64,000 bases of DNA from JAJPHW01 sp963799065. Lineage in GTDB: Bacteria; Acidobacteriota; Terriglobia; Terriglobales; Acidobacteriaceae. Positions 1 to 8,291 of this stretch are shown one piece after another (positions within the stretch are counted from its first letter, which is position 1; each line of letters begins with the position of its first letter). The translations under genes and the position numbers were made by a program. The notes beneath the pieces were generated by a model. The model had not been told where the DNA came from. It did no database searches and was given only the letters and a program-made list of their open reading frames with translations. Where the stretch lies: the NCBI GenBank assembly GCA_963799065.1, contig CAWCVJ010000003.1, positions 248,001 to 312,000 of the forward strand. The letters run 5' to 3'.

Positions 1-7
1 CAATAAG

Positions 8-45
8 AAAGCGAGAAGCTGGCATACTCCCCAGCTTCTCGCTTT
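8..45 (-). terminator. Rho-independent terminator after the broken secreted-protein copy
   Basis: A 15-bp perfect inverted repeat pairs 8-22 with 31-45 around an 8-base loop. Read on the minus strand the stem ends in TTT and runs into CTTATTG, a U-rich tail. It lies about 30 bases past the stop codon of the minus-strand copy at 77. A closely similar hairpin follows the second copy, so it belongs to the duplicated unit. Confidence 0.75.
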
Positions 46-76
46 TCAAAATAGAAGCCAGTCTCTCCCTCTTCAC

Positions 77-838
77 TTACTTCAAGAGGCCGAAGGAAAG
101 CCGAGCGCATTGGTCTGAGTTCAGACCCAAAGACGAATCGCACCAGTTGGCCCAAGTGAAGCCAAAATATGCGGACTCGAAGTACATCTGCCCAGCGGGC
201 TGATGGCTTGCGTTGACGCCGTTGGTCTCCTGGGTGGTGTTGGATGCGAAGTATTGCTCGGTGCACGAAGCGTTGTTGCCATTGGTGCACTGCGGAGACT
301 CGTTAGCCCAGTAGGTGGTGCCCGGGGTTGCGGTGATCGCCTTGGCAAACTTCACCGTGGTGGTGTACTCGGGATAGCCGAAAGCGATCCGGCCGGTAGC
401 AGCTGAGCTTTGCGCCCCGCTGCCACTGGCAAATTCGCTGCCTCCGTTACCCTCAGTTATGCCCGTACGAACATCGTAAGTGCCGGTCGCGGGGTCGAAG
501 TAGGTCGGGCCGCTGCCGGTCACTAGGTCATTGAAGAAAATGGCCGACGTGGTGACTTTCCCGCTGGGAGCCGTCACCGCGCCGTAGGTGTAGGTGGTGG
601 GAACCAGCAGGGTGTTGCCGTTGGCGAAGCCGTCGGCGTTCGTATCGTTCGGGTTGATGTCGCCACCTTAAAACAGGATGGTGCCGGCTGCCGGAGGAAG
701 ACCCCATTGTCCGCCGCCCGTGCCGTGAGCCGCGCGACCGCTCTGGCTCAGTGACGTGAATGGCGTCTTGGCATCCTGCGCCATCACGGCAAAGCTGAAT
801 ACTGCAACGAACATGACTGCAAACAGAATCTTTTTCAT
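77..838 (-). pseudogene. Secreted protein of unknown function, tandem copy 1, broken by a nonsense codon
   Basis: This is a tandem paralogue of the intact gene at 1005-1769 and is alignable from signal peptide to C-terminus. It starts at the ATG at 836-838, with a strong AAGGAGG Shine-Dalgarno upstream. A Sec signal peptide (MKKILFAVMFVAV..., cleavage near AVMA) is intact. Codon 57 is TAA (668-670) where the sister copy has TAC (Tyr, in LFYGGD). After it the same frame stays open with no further stop to 77, so a single nonsense change truncates a 253-residue protein to 56 residues. Function is not recognised in either copy. The good preservation beyond the stop suggests a recent lesion or a sequencing error. 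Confidence 0.8.
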
Positions 839-933
839 TTCTTTGTCCCTCCTTGGGGGATTCTTGTTGCTCGCTTCATTCAAGCGTCTCATAGGCTTGT
901 CGCCCCAGAAACGCCGACCGCTCGGCAAAGAAC

Positions 934-972
934 AAAGCGAGAAGCCAGGATACTCTCCCGGCTTCTCGCTTT
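934..972 (-). terminator. Rho-independent terminator after the intact secreted-protein gene
   Basis: A 13-bp perfect inverted repeat pairs 934-946 with 960-972 around a 13-base loop. It sits some 30 bases downstream of the stop at 1005. It is nearly the same hairpin as at 8-45, about 930 bases away, which is the length of the duplicated unit. It separates the two copies, so copy 1 would be reached only by read-through. Confidence 0.75.
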
Positions 973-1004
973 TTAAAGCACGAACAACTTTCGTTCAGCT
1001 TCAG

Positions 1005-1769
1005 TTACTTCAAGAGGCCGAAAGAACCACGGGCGCATGCGCCAGAGGGCAGGCCCAAAGACGAATCGCACCAGTTGGCCCAAGTGAAGCCAAAGTATGC
1101 GGACTCGAAGAAGAGCTGGCTGGAGGGCTGAGCGCTCGCGTTGACGCCGTTGGTTTCCTGCGTGGTGTTCGAGAAGAAGTACTGCTCGGTGCAGGAAGAG
1201 TTGTTGCCGTTGGTGCACTGCGGAGACTCGTTCAGCCAGTAGGTGGTGCCCGCGGCTGCGGTCAACGCCTTGGCAAACTTCACAGTGGTGGTGTATTCAG
1301 GGTAGCCGAACGCGGTACGGCCGGTAGCAGCCGAGGTTTGCGCGCCGCTGCCGCTGGCGAGGTCCTTGCCGCCGCTGCCTTCTTTGACGCCGGTGCGAAC
1401 ATCATAAGTGCCGGTCGCGGGGTCGAAGTAGGTCGGGCCGCTGCCGGTGACCAGGTCATTGAAGAAGATGGCGGAGGTTGTGACTTTCCCAGTCTTGGGG
1501 GCCGTTACTGCGCCGTAGGTGTACGTGGTGGGAACCAGCAGAGTGTTGCCGTTGGCGAAGCCGTCGGCGTTCGGATCGTTCGGGTTGATGTCGCCGCCGT
1601 AGAACAGAATGGTGCCGGCAGCCGGGGGAAGACCCCATTGTCCGCCACCCGTGCCGTGAGCCGCGCGACCGCTCTGGCTCAGCGAGGTGACAGGCGTCCT
1701 GGCATCCTGCGCCATGACGGCAAAGCTGAATACTGCAACGAACATAACTGCAAAGAGAATCTTTTTCAC
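1005..1769 (-). CDS. Secreted protein of unknown function, tandem copy 2 (intact)
   Basis: A 254-residue predicted exported protein. The start is set at the GTG (1767-1769), because AGGAGG lies 9 bases upstream and the signal peptide (VKKILFAVMFVAV..., cleavage near AVMA) begins exactly there; the longer reading from 1838 would bury the signal. The mature part is rich in Gly, Thr, Ser, Asn and Tyr. It has Cys residues in SPQCTNG, SSCTEQ, ANWCDSS and GACARG that could form disulfides. No enzymatic motif was recognised. A promoter-like TTGACT/TAGGAT pair lies upstream and a strong terminator downstream, so it looks like a well-expressed single gene. It could be a surface or matrix protein, but that is inference. 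Confidence 0.7.
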   Translation of the reverse strand: MKKILFAVMFVAVFSFAVMAQDARTPVTSLSQSGRAAHGTGGGQWGLPPAAGTILFYGGDINPNDPNADGFANGNTLLVPTTYTYGAVTAPKTGKVTTSAIFFNDLVTGSGPTYFDPATGTYDVRTGVKEGSGGKDLASGSGAQTSAATGRTAFGYPEYTTTVKFAKALTAAAGTTYWLNESPQCTNGNNSSCTEQYFFSNTTQETNGVNASAQPSSQLFFESAYFGFTWANWCDSSLGLPSGACARGSFGLLK

Positions 1770-2182
1770 TTGGTTGTTCCTCCTGGGATTTTTACTGCAA
1801 GGTTCATTGAAGCGTTTCATGGATTTCGCGGGTTGCATCCAAAATTGCTACAAGTTCCGCGGATTGAATCCTAGCTCCGATCCAAATAAAGTCAAGTGAA
1901 TTCCGGCGTTGGGCGCGGGATTTCTGTGCAAGGTCGAGATTTTATTCGCAAACACCGCAAACTCTTGCTCAGTTTGCGCAATACACTTTCTCTTCAGGAT
2001 AAAATTCGCTTCGTCGATGTCGAGGCATCGCCTTCGAAACTCCTGCGACACCGCTCCATCCCTGCATCGAGACGTTCGAATCTGATTACCACTGTCCTCG
2101 ATTTCTGGAATTTCCCGATCTAGTTCGGTTAGGATTTCCCAAGCGGTCAACCATCCGGATTCGAAGCGCAAGGAGACGATGA
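1770..2182. other. Divergent intergenic region
   Basis: This gene-free stretch lies between the minus-strand secreted-protein gene and the plus-strand cytochrome gene. It holds the leader and promoter candidate of the former. The ORFs of 75 and 107 codons that can be read here in opposite directions show no recognisable protein. Nothing else was seen. Confidence 0.5.
1868..1895 (-). promoter_or_regulatory. Candidate sigma-70-type promoter of the intact secreted-protein gene
   Basis: On the minus strand TTGACT (1890-1895) is followed after 16 bases by TAGGAT (1868-1873), about 100 bases before the GTG start at 1769. The equivalent place upstream of copy 1 is occupied by the terminator hairpin at 934-972, so this promoter was not duplicated. 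Confidence 0.45.
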
Positions 2183-2728
2183 ATGAAGGGATTTTTGTTG
2201 GGGGTTGTTGTTACCCTGCTGTGTATGGTCGCCGGGGCGTATCTTTATTTCGCCAACGGTATGGCTCCAGTGGCGACATCCGCGCCCCCCATGCCTTTTG
2301 AAAAGAGGCTCGCCAATATGGCGCTCGATGCGCGCGTCGATAAGGAAGCGCCGAAACAAGCCCCCTTCGAAATCAATGAAGCCACCTACATCGCAGGCGC
2401 TCACGTCTATCTCACCCACTGCGCGGTTTGCCATGGCTTACCCGGCAAAGAGGAATCCGCCATCGCGAAAGGCGAATTTCCGCATCCGCCCCAACTCTTT
2501 CGCGGTCACGGCGTGACCGACGATCCCGCCGGCGAAACCTATTGGAAGACGGCCAACGGCATCCGCCTCACCGGCATGCCCGGCTTCCGCCAAAGTCTGT
2601 CCGACCTGGAGATGTGGCAAGTCTCGCTCATGCTCGCCAACGCCGACAAAATGCCCGCCACCGCAACCGCAGTGTTCACCGCGCCCGAGGCTCCAGTCGC
2701 AGCGCCCCCCGCAACTCCGACGAAGTAG
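2183..2728 (+). CDS. Membrane-anchored mono-haem cytochrome c
   Basis: A 181-residue c-type cytochrome for periplasmic electron transfer. An N-terminal hydrophobic segment (about residues 4-24) without an obvious cleavage site probably anchors it. The haem-binding CAVCH motif is at residues 80-84, and a likely axial Met is in GMPGF at about 132. The C-terminal 25 residues are a Pro/Ala-rich tail. AAGGAG lies 6-7 bases before the ATG at 2183; an overlapping ATG at 2179 is in another frame. It stands alone, with no oxidase subunit beside it, so the partner is unknown. Class I cytochrome c (cytochrome_CBB3-type) is the closest family. Confidence 0.85.
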   Translation: MKGFLLGVVVTLLCMVAGAYLYFANGMAPVATSAPPMPFEKRLANMALDARVDKEAPKQAPFEINEATYIAGAHVYLTHCAVCHGLPGKEESAIAKGEFPHPPQLFRGHGVTDDPAGETYWKTANGIRLTGMPGFRQSLSDLEMWQVSLMLANADKMPATATAVFTAPEAPVAAPPATPTK

Positions 2729-2802
2729 TAGGAGATTGCCGCCGCACTCGATCGGAGCGCTGAACCGTGACAGGAAAAACAACTTGGGGGGATCGGTTCT
2801 GC

Positions 2803-3048
2803 TTAGCTGGCCAGCTTTTGCAAAAATTCCTGTTCGGTCATGCGGTACTTGAAAGCCTTGCGGCCATCGATGAACACCACCGGCACCTCGTCGGAAAATT
2901 CGCGGCGCAGATCATGATCGGTATCGACGTCGATTTCCCGCCACGAGAACCCTCCACGGCGATGCACCTTGCCAATGGTTTCCTTCACGATCTCGCAAAG
3001 ATGGCAACCCTTGCGCGAGTAAACAATCACTTCCTTGGGCTCCGGCAT
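2803..3048 (-). CDS. Glutaredoxin-like thiol-disulfide protein
   Basis: About 81 residues with a thioredoxin-fold pattern. A beta strand (EVIVYSRKGC) leads into the redox motif C-H-L-C. This is followed by the family's cis-Pro segment (EVPVVFIDGRKAF). The length and motif fit the small glutaredoxin-like family (DUF836/GrxA-like) that reduces disulfides in the cytoplasm. The ATG at 3048 is chosen; a TTG at 3054 would add two residues, and neither has a clear Shine-Dalgarno. It is convergent with the cytochrome c gene. Any specific partner is unknown. Confidence 0.75.
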   Translation of the reverse strand: MPEPKEVIVYSRKGCHLCEIVKETIGKVHRRGGFSWREIDVDTDHDLRREFSDEVPVVFIDGRKAFKYRMTEQEFLQKLAS

Positions 3049-3155
3049 AATCAAAGTCTATCAAGGCGGGTGCCGCCCGTCCTAGTCAATTTGGCGTCAT
3101 GAGTAAATCTTTAGAGAGCTCTTGAGCGAGGAGCGAAAGACGCTACAATCTCTGA

Positions 3156-3896
3156 ATGCTTGGCCCAAACCCCCTCGCGGGGAAAACGGCGCTGATCACC
3201 GGCGGTGCCCGCCGCCTCGGCCGCGCCATCGGCTTCGCGCTCGCCGAAGCCGGCGCTGACATCGCCATCACGTTTCGTAATTCCGTCCGCGAAGCCCAGC
3301 ACACGGTCATCGATCTGGGCGGATTCGGCATCCGAGCCATCGCACTGCGCTGCGACATCACCGAGGCGAAGAGCGTCAACTCCGCCATCAAAGAGACGAC
3401 CCGCGAACTCGGCGGCATCGACATCCTCATCAACAACGCCGCCAATTACGAGACAGTGGACTTCGCCGACATCTCCGTGAAGCAGTGGGACGCAATTTTC
3501 GCCTCCAACACCCGCGGGCCGTTTCTGGTCTCCCAAGCCGCGCTGAAAACTCTGCGCGAACGCAAAGGACGCATCATCAACCTCGGCTCGCTCGGCGGCT
3601 TACGCCCCTGGGCTGATCACGCCCACTATTGCTCTTCCAAAGCCGCCGTACACATGCTCACCAAAGTGATGGCGAAAGCGTTGGCGCCGCAAATCGCGGT
3701 AAACTGTATCGCCCCCGGCATGATCGATCTCGGTGAAAAAGCCGCCGCTCCATTCATGCGCAAGATGGCCAAACAAACGCCCATGCGGCGCAACGGAACC
3801 GGTGAAGAAATCGGCGCGGCCGCGCTCTTTTTCGCCACCGCTCCCCACTTCATCACGGGACAGATTTTGTCCGTCGATGGCGGCCTCGGATTATGA
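3156..3896 (+). CDS. Short-chain dehydrogenase/reductase (pteridine-reductase/FabG-like)
   Basis: A 246-residue classical SDR using NAD(P)H. The nucleotide-binding TGGARRLGRAIG is near residues 15-26, with NNAA near 92. The catalytic Ser lies in NLGS and the YxxxK pair in HYCSSKAAV. The C-terminal GQILSVDGGLGL is typical. The TGGARRLGR form and the 246-residue length resemble pteridine reductases and FabG-like 3-oxoacyl reductases; the substrate cannot be settled from sequence. The stop overlaps the ATG of the PagL-like gene by 4 bases, so the two are translationally coupled, which hints at a lipid-related role (inference). Confidence 0.85.
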   Translation: MLGPNPLAGKTALITGGARRLGRAIGFALAEAGADIAITFRNSVREAQHTVIDLGGFGIRAIALRCDITEAKSVNSAIKETTRELGGIDILINNAANYETVDFADISVKQWDAIFASNTRGPFLVSQAALKTLRERKGRIINLGSLGGLRPWADHAHYCSSKAAVHMLTKVMAKALAPQIAVNCIAPGMIDLGEKAAAPFMRKMAKQTPMRRNGTGEEIGAAALFFATAPHFITGQILSVDGGLGL

Positions 3897-4486
3897 AACC
3901 ATCCCAAGTCTCTCTGTGCGCACTAGTCTTTCTCTGCGCATCCCCATTCGTGCGCGCCCAGTCCCGCCCCGATTCTGCCAGTAGCGAAATTCAAATCTAT
4001 ACCGGAGGAGGACACTCCGTTCCCGGAGGCACCGCCGACACCAGCGTATGGAATGTCGGCGCTCGCTTCGGTCGAATCCTCACCCAGCCCATTGGTCCCG
4101 GATTCCTCAAAGGCCGTTTCGAATACATCGTCGGCATCATCCCGGCTTACCTAGTCTTTCAGAAGTACAACACCGCCTACGGCGCAGGATTCGACCCTCT
4201 TGGGTTGAAATGGAACTTCACCAGCCACGGTCGCATCGGTCCTTATCTGGAACTGGGGGGCGGCGTCCTCTTCACCAATCACGACGTTCCCACGGGCACG
4301 AGTGACGTGAACTTTACTCCCTCCGCCGCGCTCGGAACTTATTTCCTTCGCGGAAAATACAATGGGAGCGCCGAAATCCGCTACGCCCACATTTCGAACG
4401 CGGGCTTGTCCAGCCCAAATCCGGGAATTAACACCGTTCAAGTCCGCATAGGCTTGGGGAGATTCTTGGGCGGACGAGGCCATTAA
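3893..4486 (+). CDS. PagL-like lipid A 3-O-deacylase family outer-membrane protein
   Basis: 197 residues with a signal peptide (cleavage near VRA-QSR, residue 22) and alternating strands of an 8-stranded outer-membrane barrel. The diagnostic PagL segment is near the C-terminus: RYAHISNAG carries the catalytic His166 and Ser168, followed by PNPG and a final strand ending in Phe. PagL removes the 3-O-linked acyl chain of lipid A in the outer membrane. The third triad residue in Pseudomonas PagL (Glu, 14 residues after the His) is Asn180 here. The gene overlaps the SDR gene by 4 bases. Family assignment is good; deacylase activity is unproven. Confidence 0.75.
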   Translation: MKPSQVSLCALVFLCASPFVRAQSRPDSASSEIQIYTGGGHSVPGGTADTSVWNVGARFGRILTQPIGPGFLKGRFEYIVGIIPAYLVFQKYNTAYGAGFDPLGLKWNFTSHGRIGPYLELGGGVLFTNHDVPTGTSDVNFTPSAALGTYFLRGKYNGSAEIRYAHISNAGLSSPNPGINTVQVRIGLGRFLGGRGH

Positions 4487-4585
4487 CTCGAATTTCCCCC
4501 GCCAAACTGCGGAAGCAACCTGATCCTTGGTTTATAATTGAGTTTCTTCTCCCACCTCTGTGGCGTGGAAAGCGAACCATAATCA

Positions 4586-6583
4586 ATGATCCGTTTCTTG
4601 CAAACTCCCAGCCCTCTTAAGAAGGCGGTTCTCGGCGGCATCCTGTTGCTCATCTGCGCCGCCATGGTCATCAGCTTCATTCCCGGCGGACTCGCCACTA
4701 GTCTGGGTATCGGCGCGCCCGGTCAAGGCGTAGTCGCGACCGTCGAGGGCGAACCCATCACCGCCCCCCAGGTGCAGCGCGAAGCCAAACAAATGGTGCA
4801 GCAGCAGTTCCGTAACGCGGGCGCACAGGCCGCCGCTTTGTTGCCATTCTTCGCCCAGCGCGCCGCCGATAATTTAATCGACCAACAGGTCATTCTGGCG
4901 GAAGCTCACCATCTCGGCTTACGCTCCACCGACGAAGAGTTGCGTGAAGAACTCCAGCATGGCCGCTATGCCCAGACATTCTTCCCCGGCGGAAACTTCA
5001 TCGGCCAAACCGAGTACGAAAATCTGCTCCAACAAAATAATCTGACTGTCCCTGTCTTTGAGCAGGGCCTCAAGGACCAAATCGTATTCGACAAGCTGCG
5101 CAATCTCGTCGCGGGCAGCGCCTCGGTGACCGACGCCGAAGTCCGCGAGGCGTTCAACAAGCAGAACGATAAGGTGAAATTCGACTACGCCGTCATTTCC
5201 AAAGACGATGTGATGAAAAGCATTCATCCCAGCGAGGCTGAGTTGAAGGCCTACTATCAGGCCAATCAGGCAAAGTACAAGAACTCGATTCCCGAGAAAA
5301 GAAAAATTCAGTACGTTGTGCTCGATAAATCCCGCCTCCTGGCGCAGGTTCAAGTCACGCCGGCCGACTTACAGAGTTACTACGATAAGCACACCGACGA
5401 GTACCGCGTGGCCGAACAGGTCAACGTTCGCCACATTCTCATTAAGACTCCGCCCGCCGACGCAAACGGCAAGGTCGATCCTAAAGGTATCGCCGATGCT
5501 CGCCAGAAAGCCGCCGACGTGTTGAAGCAATTAAAAGCGGGCGGCGACTTCTCCGCGCTGGCCAAGCAGTATTCGGAAGATCCGGGCAGCGCGAAAGATG
5601 GTGGTTCGCTCGGCTGGATCGCCAAGGGACGCACGGTCCCGGAATTCGAAAAATCTGCATTCTCGTTGCCCAAGGGCGGCACCAGCGACTTGGTCCAGAC
5701 CAGCTATGGGTTCCACATTATTCATGTCGACGACAAACAAGAAGCTCACCTCAAGTCTCTCGCCGAAGTCACGCCCCAAATCGCGCCACTGATCAAGCAA
5801 CAAAAAGCGGAGCAGGCGGCGGAGGGTCAAGCCAACGCCCTGGTCGCGCAAGCCCGCAGCGAAGGCTTGGACAAGGCTGCCGCTTCCAAAGGTCTCTCCG
5901 TCATCGCTACGGATTTCGTCGCCAAGAGCGATTCCTTGCCGGGCATCGGCGCCGCCCCGCAATTCATGGACGCAGTTTTCAACGCAGCCGACAAAGCTCC
6001 CGCGGAGGAAGCGCAAATTCCTGCCGGCTTCGTCATTTTCCAACTCCAGGCCATTAAGCCGGCCGCTACGCCAACCTTCGAAGAAATTCGCAGCAGTGTG
6101 GAAACCGCATTCAAAGAAGAACGGGTCACCGCCCTTCTCTCCCAGAAAACACAGGAACTATCCGATCGCGCGAAAGCGGGCCATGATTTGAAAAAGGCCG
6201 CAAAAGAACTGGGAGCGACAATCAAGTCGACCGACGACTTCGTGAAACCGGATGGTCAGGTTCCCGACGTGGGCGCTATGTCCGGCCCAGCCAACGTTGC
6301 CTTCGGCATGAAAGTCGGAGACATTAGCGGCCCCCTGATGAACCCCACCAACGGAGTGGTGTTGAGCGTCACTGCGCAACAGGCTCCCTCCGAACAGGAG
6401 TATGCGGAGAAGTCGGACCAGATTCGCGACGCGCTCATCCAAAGCAAGCAACAGGAACTCTTTGGCATGTTTGTAGTCAATCTTCGCGATCAGATGGAAA
6501 AAAGCGGCAAGATCAAGATCAACGACAAAGAGTTGAAGAATCTCACCCACGCACAAGGCGGGGAAGGCGAAGAAGGCGACTAG
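4586..6583 (+). CDS. PpiD/SurA-like periplasmic peptidyl-prolyl isomerase
   Basis: 665 residues. An N-terminal membrane anchor (about 14-34) is followed by a SurA_N-type chaperone region (about 45-260). A parvulin PPIC domain begins at VNVRHILIKTP and ends at YGFHIIHVDD (about 275-385); a second, parvulin-like but degenerate region follows. This is the PpiD architecture: an inner-membrane foldase facing the periplasm that helps secreted and outer-membrane proteins fold. The family is about 620 residues in E. coli, so the length fits. The leader is about 100 bases and the ATG at 4586 has only a weak Shine-Dalgarno. It may serve export of the PagL-like barrel upstream, but that link is only positional. 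Confidence 0.85.
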   Translation: MIRFLQTPSPLKKAVLGGILLLICAAMVISFIPGGLATSLGIGAPGQGVVATVEGEPITAPQVQREAKQMVQQQFRNAGAQAAALLPFFAQRAADNLIDQQVILAEAHHLGLRSTDEELREELQHGRYAQTFFPGGNFIGQTEYENLLQQNNLTVPVFEQGLKDQIVFDKLRNLVAGSASVTDAEVREAFNKQNDKVKFDYAVISKDDVMKSIHPSEAELKAYYQANQAKYKNSIPEKRKIQYVVLDKSRLLAQVQVTPADLQSYYDKHTDEYRVAEQVNVRHILIKTPPADANGKVDPKGIADARQKAADVLKQLKAGGDFSALAKQYSEDPGSAKDGGSLGWIAKGRTVPEFEKSAFSLPKGGTSDLVQTSYGFHIIHVDDKQEAHLKSLAEVTPQIAPLIKQQKAEQAAEGQANALVAQARSEGLDKAAASKGLSVIATDFVAKSDSLPGIGAAPQFMDAVFNAADKAPAEEAQIPAGFVIFQLQAIKPAATPTFEEIRSSVETAFKEERVTALLSQKTQELSDRAKAGHDLKKAAKELGATIKSTDDFVKPDGQVPDVGAMSGPANVAFGMKVGDISGPLMNPTNGVVLSVTAQQAPSEQEYAEKSDQIRDALIQSKQQELFGMFVVNLRDQMEKSGKIKINDKELKNLTHAQGGEGEEGD

Positions 6584-6646
6584 GGCCACATCGCTTAATC
6601 ATCGCCTGCCGTAAAGCTCCTTGACGAACTGAAACGCAAACGCATT

Positions 6647-8176
6647 ATGTCTTTCCCCCGCGCTACTGGAATCCTGCTTCATCCCACATCCTTGCCTTCG
6701 CTTGGAGGCATCGGGGACTTTGGCCCCGCCGCATACCAATTTCTCGATTTCCTCAAAGACGCGCGGCAAGGTCTATGGCAAGTGCTGCCGCTAGGCCCTC
6801 CCGCAAATGGCAATTCGCCCTACTCATCCACTTCCGCGTTCGCGGGCAATCCTTTATTGATCAGCTTGGAGCGCCTGGTCGAAAAATCATGGCTCGACGA
6901 TTCCCGCCTGCATAGCCTCGATCGAAGCGTTGCTCCAATCGACTACGCCCAAGTCCATGCCCGAAAAATGCCGCTGCTGTTGGAGGCGGCGCGAAATTTC
7001 CTGAACAGTGCCGCGGCATCCGCGCGATCGCGCTTCGACAACTTCGCGGAACAGAATCACTGGTGGCTGGAAGACTTCGTTCTCTACGACGCCTTGCGGC
7101 ATAAGTATGAGCGTCGCGCCTGGAAAGAGTGGCCCGCAGGACTTGCCCGCCACGACGCCGAGGCTCTGGTCGATGCCAAGCGCGATCTCGCGGACGAAAT
7201 GCAGCTCTGCCGCGTTCTCCAGTTCTTTTTCTGGGAGCAGTGGCGGGCGCTCCGTCGAGCCTGTGCCGAACGCTCCATTCGAGTCGTCGGCGATATTGCA
7301 ATCTTTGTCGATTACGACAGCGCCGACGTCTGGTCGCATCGCGAACTGTATCGACTAAAAGAGAATCTCGATCCCGAAGTCGTTTCGGGTGTGCCTCCCG
7401 ACGCCTTCAGCGCCGACGGCCAGCGCTGGGGCAATCCTCTTTATAACTGGGACAAAATGCGCCAGGACGGCTACCACTGGTGGATTCAGCGCCTACGCTG
7501 GGCCGCACTCACCTGCGATTACATTCGTCTCGATCACTTTCGGGGCTTCGCCCAGTTCTGGGAGATTCCCGCCGATGAGCCGACCGCGATTCACGGCCGC
7601 TGGGTCGATGGTCCATCCGACGATTTATTTGTGAAGCTACGCGAGAGCCTGGGCGCGCTGCCATTTTTTGCGGAGGACTTGGGCGTGATTACTCCCGACG
7701 TGAACGCGCTGCGGGAACGCCTCCACATTCCCGGGATGGCGGTTCTGCAATTCGGTTTCGGCGATGCGGGCGCACACATTTACCTTCCCCACCGGCTCAC
7801 CCACGAGCGCGTGATCTACACAGGAACGCACGACAACGATACGACGCTCGGATGGTGGAACAGTATCCCAGAAACCGAGCGTGGCGCCGTCCAAGCCTTG
7901 GTCGGCCGCTCCGACGACGGAGTGAACTGGTCGCTCATCCGCGCCGCGCAAGGCTCGGTCGCAGACTTCTCCATCTTTCCGGTACAAGACATTCTCGGCC
8001 TCGGCAGCGAAGCCCGGCTTAATGTTCCCAGCAGGCAGAACGGCAATTATCTTTGGCGCATGCAGCCCGGCGTCTTAACCCGCGATATCGCCGAAAAACT
8101 GGCTCGCCTGGCCGAAGTCAGCGACCGGCTGCCGCAGCCGATCCCAGCTCATTCTGCCGAAGACTTCGCCGCTTAG
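6647..8176 (+). CDS. malQ: 4-alpha-glucanotransferase (amylomaltase)
   Basis: 509 residues, the usual length of GH77 enzymes. They transfer alpha-1,4-glucan segments between maltodextrins in the cytoplasm during glycogen or maltose metabolism. The N-terminal RATGILLHPTSLPS and GDFGPAAY are typical. The catalytic nucleophile Asp lies in YIRLDHFRGF, the acid/base Glu in FAEDLGVITPDV and the transition-state Asp in GTHDNDTTLGWW. The ATG at 6647 begins the conserved N-terminus directly. It is preceded by PpiD and followed by the ABC transporter, with no sign of an operon with other glucan genes. Confidence 0.93.
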   Translation: MSFPRATGILLHPTSLPSLGGIGDFGPAAYQFLDFLKDARQGLWQVLPLGPPANGNSPYSSTSAFAGNPLLISLERLVEKSWLDDSRLHSLDRSVAPIDYAQVHARKMPLLLEAARNFLNSAAASARSRFDNFAEQNHWWLEDFVLYDALRHKYERRAWKEWPAGLARHDAEALVDAKRDLADEMQLCRVLQFFFWEQWRALRRACAERSIRVVGDIAIFVDYDSADVWSHRELYRLKENLDPEVVSGVPPDAFSADGQRWGNPLYNWDKMRQDGYHWWIQRLRWAALTCDYIRLDHFRGFAQFWEIPADEPTAIHGRWVDGPSDDLFVKLRESLGALPFFAEDLGVITPDVNALRERLHIPGMAVLQFGFGDAGAHIYLPHRLTHERVIYTGTHDNDTTLGWWNSIPETERGAVQALVGRSDDGVNWSLIRAAQGSVADFSIFPVQDILGLGSEARLNVPSRQNGNYLWRMQPGVLTRDIAEKLARLAEVSDRLPQPIPAHSAEDFAA

Positions 8177-8291
8177 CCGTCCCACCTTTACGTCTGCCGC
8201 GCATTTGTTTTTTACTATCCGGTAATCATCGGAGCGACAATCTGGTTACAATCTCACTAGTCTAAAATTCTTCAGCGAGGATCAATCAGCA

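Noticed and set aside
8..972. CRISPR-like or transposon-end reading of the two similar hairpins
   Set aside because: They are terminators repeated by a gene duplication; there are only two, 930 bases apart, with no spacer array and no transposase.
756..1874. A 372-codon ORF on the plus strand across the duplicated genes
   Set aside because: It is the antisense shadow of the Gly/Thr-rich secreted protein; no Shine-Dalgarno and no recognisable domain.
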